Below are positions 61,272 through 64,000 of a stretch of DNA of 64,000 bases, in pieces (the stretch's first letter is position 1; the number at the start of each line of letters is the position of its first letter). This DNA comes from Marinihelvus sp942491555. Its GTDB lineage: Bacteria; Pseudomonadota; Gammaproteobacteria; Xanthomonadales; SZUA-36. Location: assembly GCA_942491555.1 (NCBI GenBank), contig CALOBN010000003.1:310001-374000 (forward strand), written 5' to 3'. The position numbers and the translations under genes were made by a program. The notes below the pieces were generated by a model. That model was not told where the DNA came from and searched no databases. It worked only from the letters and a program-made list of their open reading frames with translations.

Positions 61272-61381
61272 TTTGCCTCATCAATGCCAGTTCCGATGAG
61301 GCAAATCGCACAGTTCGAGTTTCGCCACCCGTAGGAACTGTGCGCGGTTGGTGAGCATCCGACAGGATAAGCTCACCAACC
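61272..61381 (+). ncRNA. Three tandem perfect stem-loops, structured RNA
   Basis: Three hairpins follow one another: 61272-61305 (11-bp stem, TTTGCCTCATC with its complement, 12-base loop), 61307-61344 (10-bp stem CGCACAGTTC, 18-base loop) and 61346-61381 (11-bp stem GGTTGGTGAGC, 14-base loop). All stems are perfect, almost no bases separate them, and a strong terminator follows 15 bases on. This is the form of a small RNA or a structured 3' untranslated region. No known family is recognised; only one loop has a GGA, so a CsrB-type RNA is not well supported. Confidence 0.65.
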
Positions 61382-61396
61382 ACCTTCAATCCAAAC

Positions 61397-61427
61397 CCCG
61401 CGCCGGCTTGCCCGGTGCGGGTTTTTT
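61397..61427 (+). terminator. Strong intrinsic terminator
   Basis: A 10-bp stem with one G-U pair (CCCGCGCCGG/CCGGTGCGGG), a 5-base loop and six Ts. It ends the transcript that carries the stem-loops and the 39-codon ORF, and sits 36 bases before the arfB stop codon on the opposite strand. Confidence 0.85.
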
Positions 61428-61462
61428 ATGCGTCCTGCCAGCAGGTGGATGTGGCGCCGTGT

Positions 61463-61888
61463 TTATTGATCGTCGACCGGGCCACGAAGTTTTTTGAGGT
61501 TACCGCGTTGCTTCTTCGCACTAACCCGACGCGCTTTTGCCGCGCGCGTAGGCCGGGTCGGCACACGCTTGACCGGCTTGACGGCAGCCTCATCAATCAT
61601 GTCAGCGAGTCGCTCAAGGGCTGCCCGCCGATTGCGCTCCTGGGTACGGTGGTTCTGTGCCTTGAAGATCAATACGTCGTCGTTGCTGACCTTTGACCCG
61701 CCAATTTGCAAGAGCCGCTCCTGAATCTCAGGCGACAGCGAGGAAGCCCTGACATCGAAACGTAAGTGAATGGCTGTCGCCACCTTGTTGACGTTTTGAC
61801 CGCCCGCACCCGAGGAACGAATGGCTGACAACTCGATTTCCGCAAGCGGCACGCTTATTCCGGAACTGGTCAGTAAATCATCCGCCAA
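61463..61888 (-). CDS. arfB: Alternative ribosome-rescue factor ArfB (YaeJ)
   Basis: A 141-residue peptidyl-tRNA hydrolase of the release-factor fold. The G-G-Q motif at 29-31 lies in S-S-G-A-G-G-Q-N-V-N-K, and the C-terminal tail from about 105 is Lys/Arg-rich (K-R-V-P-T-R-P-T-R, then K-K-Q-R-G-N-L-K-K) as needed to enter the empty mRNA channel. It frees stalled ribosomes without a stop codon. TTG start at 61888, 15 bases after the recQ stop. Confidence 0.93.
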   Translation of the reverse strand: MADDLLTSSGISVPLAEIELSAIRSSGAGGQNVNKVATAIHLRFDVRASSLSPEIQERLLQIGGSKVSNDDVLIFKAQNHRTQERNRRAALERLADMIDEAAVKPVKRVPTRPTRAAKARRVSAKKQRGNLKKLRGPVDDQ

Positions 61889-61903
61889 CGGCGCCGCCCC
61901 TCA

Positions 61904-63775
61904 TCAGTCCTCATCCGCATTAATCGCGGCCAGAAAGTCCTCACCGTGGCGGTCAAGCTTGACCTGCCCGACTCCGTTGACACCCAGCATCTCGTTCAGG
62001 GTGCCGGGACGCAACAAACACATCTCAAGCAAAGTGGCATCGCCAAAAATCACATAGGGCGGGACACCGCGCTCCTGCGCCAGGGACTTTCGCAACTCAC
62101 GCAGCGTTTCAAAAAGCCTCTGACCTGCGTCATCAAGTGCTGCAGATGCCCTCGACGGGCGCCCCTTGGTGGTTGCCTTGATGCGCGGCCGCGCCAGCTC
62201 GAGCGTTTGCTCACCCTTGAGGACTTCGCCGGCCAGCGGTGTAAGCTTCAGGACCGAGAAATCCGCAATGTCCTGAATCAGATAACCCCGATGGATCAAC
62301 TGACGGGCGATGGACTGCCACTCCACGGTGCTGCGGGTCCGGCCGATACCATAGGTACTCAGTCGCTCATGACCCAGGGTCCGGATACGCTCGTTGTCCG
62401 CGCCGCGCAGAACATCGATTACATGCTTCATGCCAAATCGCTGTCCCACGCGGTAAACACAGGACAGGAACATGCGGCCCTGCTCGGTACCGTCAAAACA
62501 TTCCGGAGGATCCAGACAGACATCGCAATTGCCGCAGCCTACCTCACGAGACTCCCCCAGGTAGCTCAGCAGCACCTGCCGCCGGCAGGATAAGCTCTCG
62601 GCAAAGCCCACCATGGCATTGAGCTTATGCGACTCAATGCGGCGCTGCCGCTCCTGCCCCACCTGACCCACCTGGTAGCGCGCTGTGGCGACATCCTGGG
62701 TGCCGAACAACAACAGGGCCTCGGCATCGAGACCATCCCGCCCTGCCCGGCCGGTCTCCTGGTAATACCCCTCCAGGTGCCTCGGAAGGTCGTAATGCAC
62801 AACAAAGCGGACATTGGGTTTATCAATACCCATGCCAAACGCAACCGTCGCCACCACGATCGATAACTCATCACGCAGAAACTGCTCCTGAACGGAGCCA
62901 CGCACCGGCGCGGCAAGCCCCGCATGATAGGCCGCCGCCCGCTTACCCTGTTCGTGCAGGAAGGCGGCGACTTCCTCAACGCGGCGTCGCGACAGGCAAT
63001 AAATAATGCCGGATTCATTTTCACGACCTGCCAGAAAGCGCAGCAACTGGCGCTTTGGCTGATGTTTGTCCATGACCGTGTAGCGGATGTTCGGACGGTC
63101 AAAACTCGTGGCGAAATGCTTTGCCTGCTGCAAACCCAGAACATCAATAATGTCGTCGCGGGTCTGTGGGTCTGCGGTTGCCGTCAGTGCCACGAGGGGC
63201 ACGCCGGGTAAACGGTCGCGCAAAGCACCCAGGCCCGTGTACTCCGGGCGAAAATCATGACCCCACTGCGAGACACAGTGGGCTTCATCGATTGCCAGCA
63301 GCGCAACCGGACAGTGCTCAAGTGTTCTCAGGAACCCCGGGCTCAAGGCCCTTTCCGGCGCCACGTACAGCAGGTCCAGATCGCCGGACCCCAACTGCTG
63401 CAAAACGGCTGACTGCTCGACCGGGGTCAGGGAAGAATTCAACATGGCAGCCCGAATGCCATTCGCGCGCAAGGCATCGACCTGATCTTTCATCAGGGAT
63501 ATCAGCGGCGAGACCACCAGCCCTACGCCGTCACGATGTAAAGCGGGCAGCTGGTAACAGAGCGATTTGCCACCACCGGTGGGCATCAGGACGAAGGCAT
63601 CATGGCCATCAATCAGCCCTTCGATAATCTCCTCTTGCATCGGCCGGAAGGACTGCAGACCGAATACATGCCGCAGCGTATCGCCAGGTGTCCTGCCGCC
63701 CTGCTGTTCCTGGCCCGAAGCGCTTACCGGGCCGGGTTTTTCTGCAAAGAGGCAGGGAGTGGAAGGGGAAGACAT
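61904..63775 (-). CDS. recQ: ATP-dependent DNA helicase RecQ
   Basis: A 623-residue 3'-5' DNA helicase. P-T-G-G-G-K-S-L-C-Y-Q-L-P (Walker A), A-I-D-E-A-H-C-V-S-Q-W-G-H-D-F-R-P (Walker B and aromatic loop), T-G-R-A-G-R-D-G (motif VI) and the zinc-binding C-G-N-C-D-V-C are all present, followed by a winged-helix region and a C-terminal HRDC domain. The N-terminus is about 25 residues longer than E. coli RecQ. ATG start at 63775; probably shares a transcript with arfB. Confidence 0.95.
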   Translation of the reverse strand: MSSPSTPCLFAEKPGPVSASGQEQQGGRTPGDTLRHVFGLQSFRPMQEEIIEGLIDGHDAFVLMPTGGGKSLCYQLPALHRDGVGLVVSPLISLMKDQVDALRANGIRAAMLNSSLTPVEQSAVLQQLGSGDLDLLYVAPERALSPGFLRTLEHCPVALLAIDEAHCVSQWGHDFRPEYTGLGALRDRLPGVPLVALTATADPQTRDDIIDVLGLQQAKHFATSFDRPNIRYTVMDKHQPKRQLLRFLAGRENESGIIYCLSRRRVEEVAAFLHEQGKRAAAYHAGLAAPVRGSVQEQFLRDELSIVVATVAFGMGIDKPNVRFVVHYDLPRHLEGYYQETGRAGRDGLDAEALLLFGTQDVATARYQVGQVGQERQRRIESHKLNAMVGFAESLSCRRQVLLSYLGESREVGCGNCDVCLDPPECFDGTEQGRMFLSCVYRVGQRFGMKHVIDVLRGADNERIRTLGHERLSTYGIGRTRSTVEWQSIARQLIHRGYLIQDIADFSVLKLTPLAGEVLKGEQTLELARPRIKATTKGRPSRASAALDDAGQRLFETLRELRKSLAQERGVPPYVIFGDATLLEMCLLRPGTLNEMLGVNGVGQVKLDRHGEDFLAAINADED

Positions 63776-63791
63776 GCCGGGGATTATACGT

Positions 63792-63829
63792 CAGCCGCGC
63801 GTGCATTCTTGCTGAAGAATGCGCGGCTG
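63792..63829 (-). terminator. Hairpin between the OmpA-family gene and recQ
   Basis: GCATTCTT/AAGAATGC around the loop GCTG, extended by CAGCCGC/GCGGCTG after a small bulge. It follows the OmpA-family stop by 27 bases on the minus strand. No long T-run follows, so termination is likely but not certain. Confidence 0.5.
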
Positions 63830-63856
63830 TCTGACCGAATAGCCCCTGCCCAATGG

Positions 63857-64000
63857 TCAGGATTTACCCCGCACCAGGATACTGACCCGGCGGTTCTGGC
63901 TGCGACCCCAGGCATCGTCGTTGGAAGCAACCGGATAGGACTCACCGTAACCGATCGCCACCATGCGCCCCGGTTCCACCTGCCGGGATCGCAGCTCACT
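63857..64000 (-). CDS. OmpA-family protein, C-terminal end
   Basis: The last 47 codons of a minus-strand gene that runs off the right edge. M-V-A-I-G-Y-G-E-S-Y-P-V-A-S-N and A-W-G-R-S-Q-N-R-R-V-S-I-L are the end of an OmpA peptidoglycan-binding domain, with the conserved N-R-R-V. Such domains end OmpA, Pal, MotB and many lipoproteins, so the full product cannot be named. Confidence 0.85.
   Translation of the reverse strand, partial: SELRSRQVEPGRMVAIGYGESYPVASNDDAWGRSQNRRVSILVRGKS

Noticed and set aside
61272..61381. CsrB/RsmY-type RNA
   Set aside because: Only one loop contains a clear GGA motif; the family needs several.
61272..61427. CRISPR array or attC-type repeats
   Set aside because: The three stem-loops have different sequences and no repeated unit.

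Overview
The window looks like a chromosomal segment of a free-living, respiring gammaproteobacterium with moderately high GC. The evidence is a complete cbb3 oxidase operon (ccoNOQP-GHIS) behind an FNR/ANR-type promoter, type IV pilus minor-pilin genes in the gammaproteobacterial order (fimT-pilV-W-X-Y1-E), ettA, recQ and arfB. The genus cannot be named from the sequence alone. TTG starts are frequent. I see no rRNA, tRNA, CRISPR array, integrase, transposase or phage gene.

Layout. 0-7 kb: a cyanophycin cluster on the plus strand, with isoaspartyl dipeptidase, cyanophycinase, cyanophycin synthetase and a second Mur-ligase-like protein, followed by a membrane-anchored XRE regulator. 7.86-8.06 kb: a 208-bp element with perfect 32-bp terminal inverted repeats and internal hairpins. 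8.1-12.7 kb: a MacAB-like ABC export operon (minus). 12.8-21.4 kb: the cbb3 oxidase and assembly operon (minus). 21.6-29.4 kb: mostly single metabolic genes (DUF2189, PfkB kinase, D-2-hydroxyacid dehydrogenase, gamma-glutamylcyclotransferase, EttA, homocysteine methyltransferase, thioesterase, M48 protease).

29.5-46 kb is the most unusual part. A divergent cluster combines a secreted CHAT-like protein that has lost its catalytic His and Cys, two paralogous MotB-like membrane-anchored vWA proteins (one with an intact MIDAS, one degenerate), two FHA proteins, a four-helix MotA/TolQ/ExbB-type channel, and a pseudokinase joined through a membrane helix to repeats and a SUMF1-like domain. Secreted low-complexity, MORN and TPR proteins lie beside it. 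I infer an ion-driven, cell-envelope-spanning signalling machine built largely from non-catalytic domains. I do not recognise it as a described system.

46-52 kb: a DevBCA-type exporter whose ATPase carries a GAF domain, coupled to a cyclic-nucleotide-binding patatin phospholipase and an NTF2-like protein. 52.3-59.3 kb: the type IV pilus genes, with an intrinsic terminator directly before pilE. 59.6-64 kb: a small basic protein, a LysR regulator, a probable sigma-54-dependent transcript (39-codon ORF plus three strong stem-loops and a terminator), arfB, recQ and the end of an OmpA-family gene.
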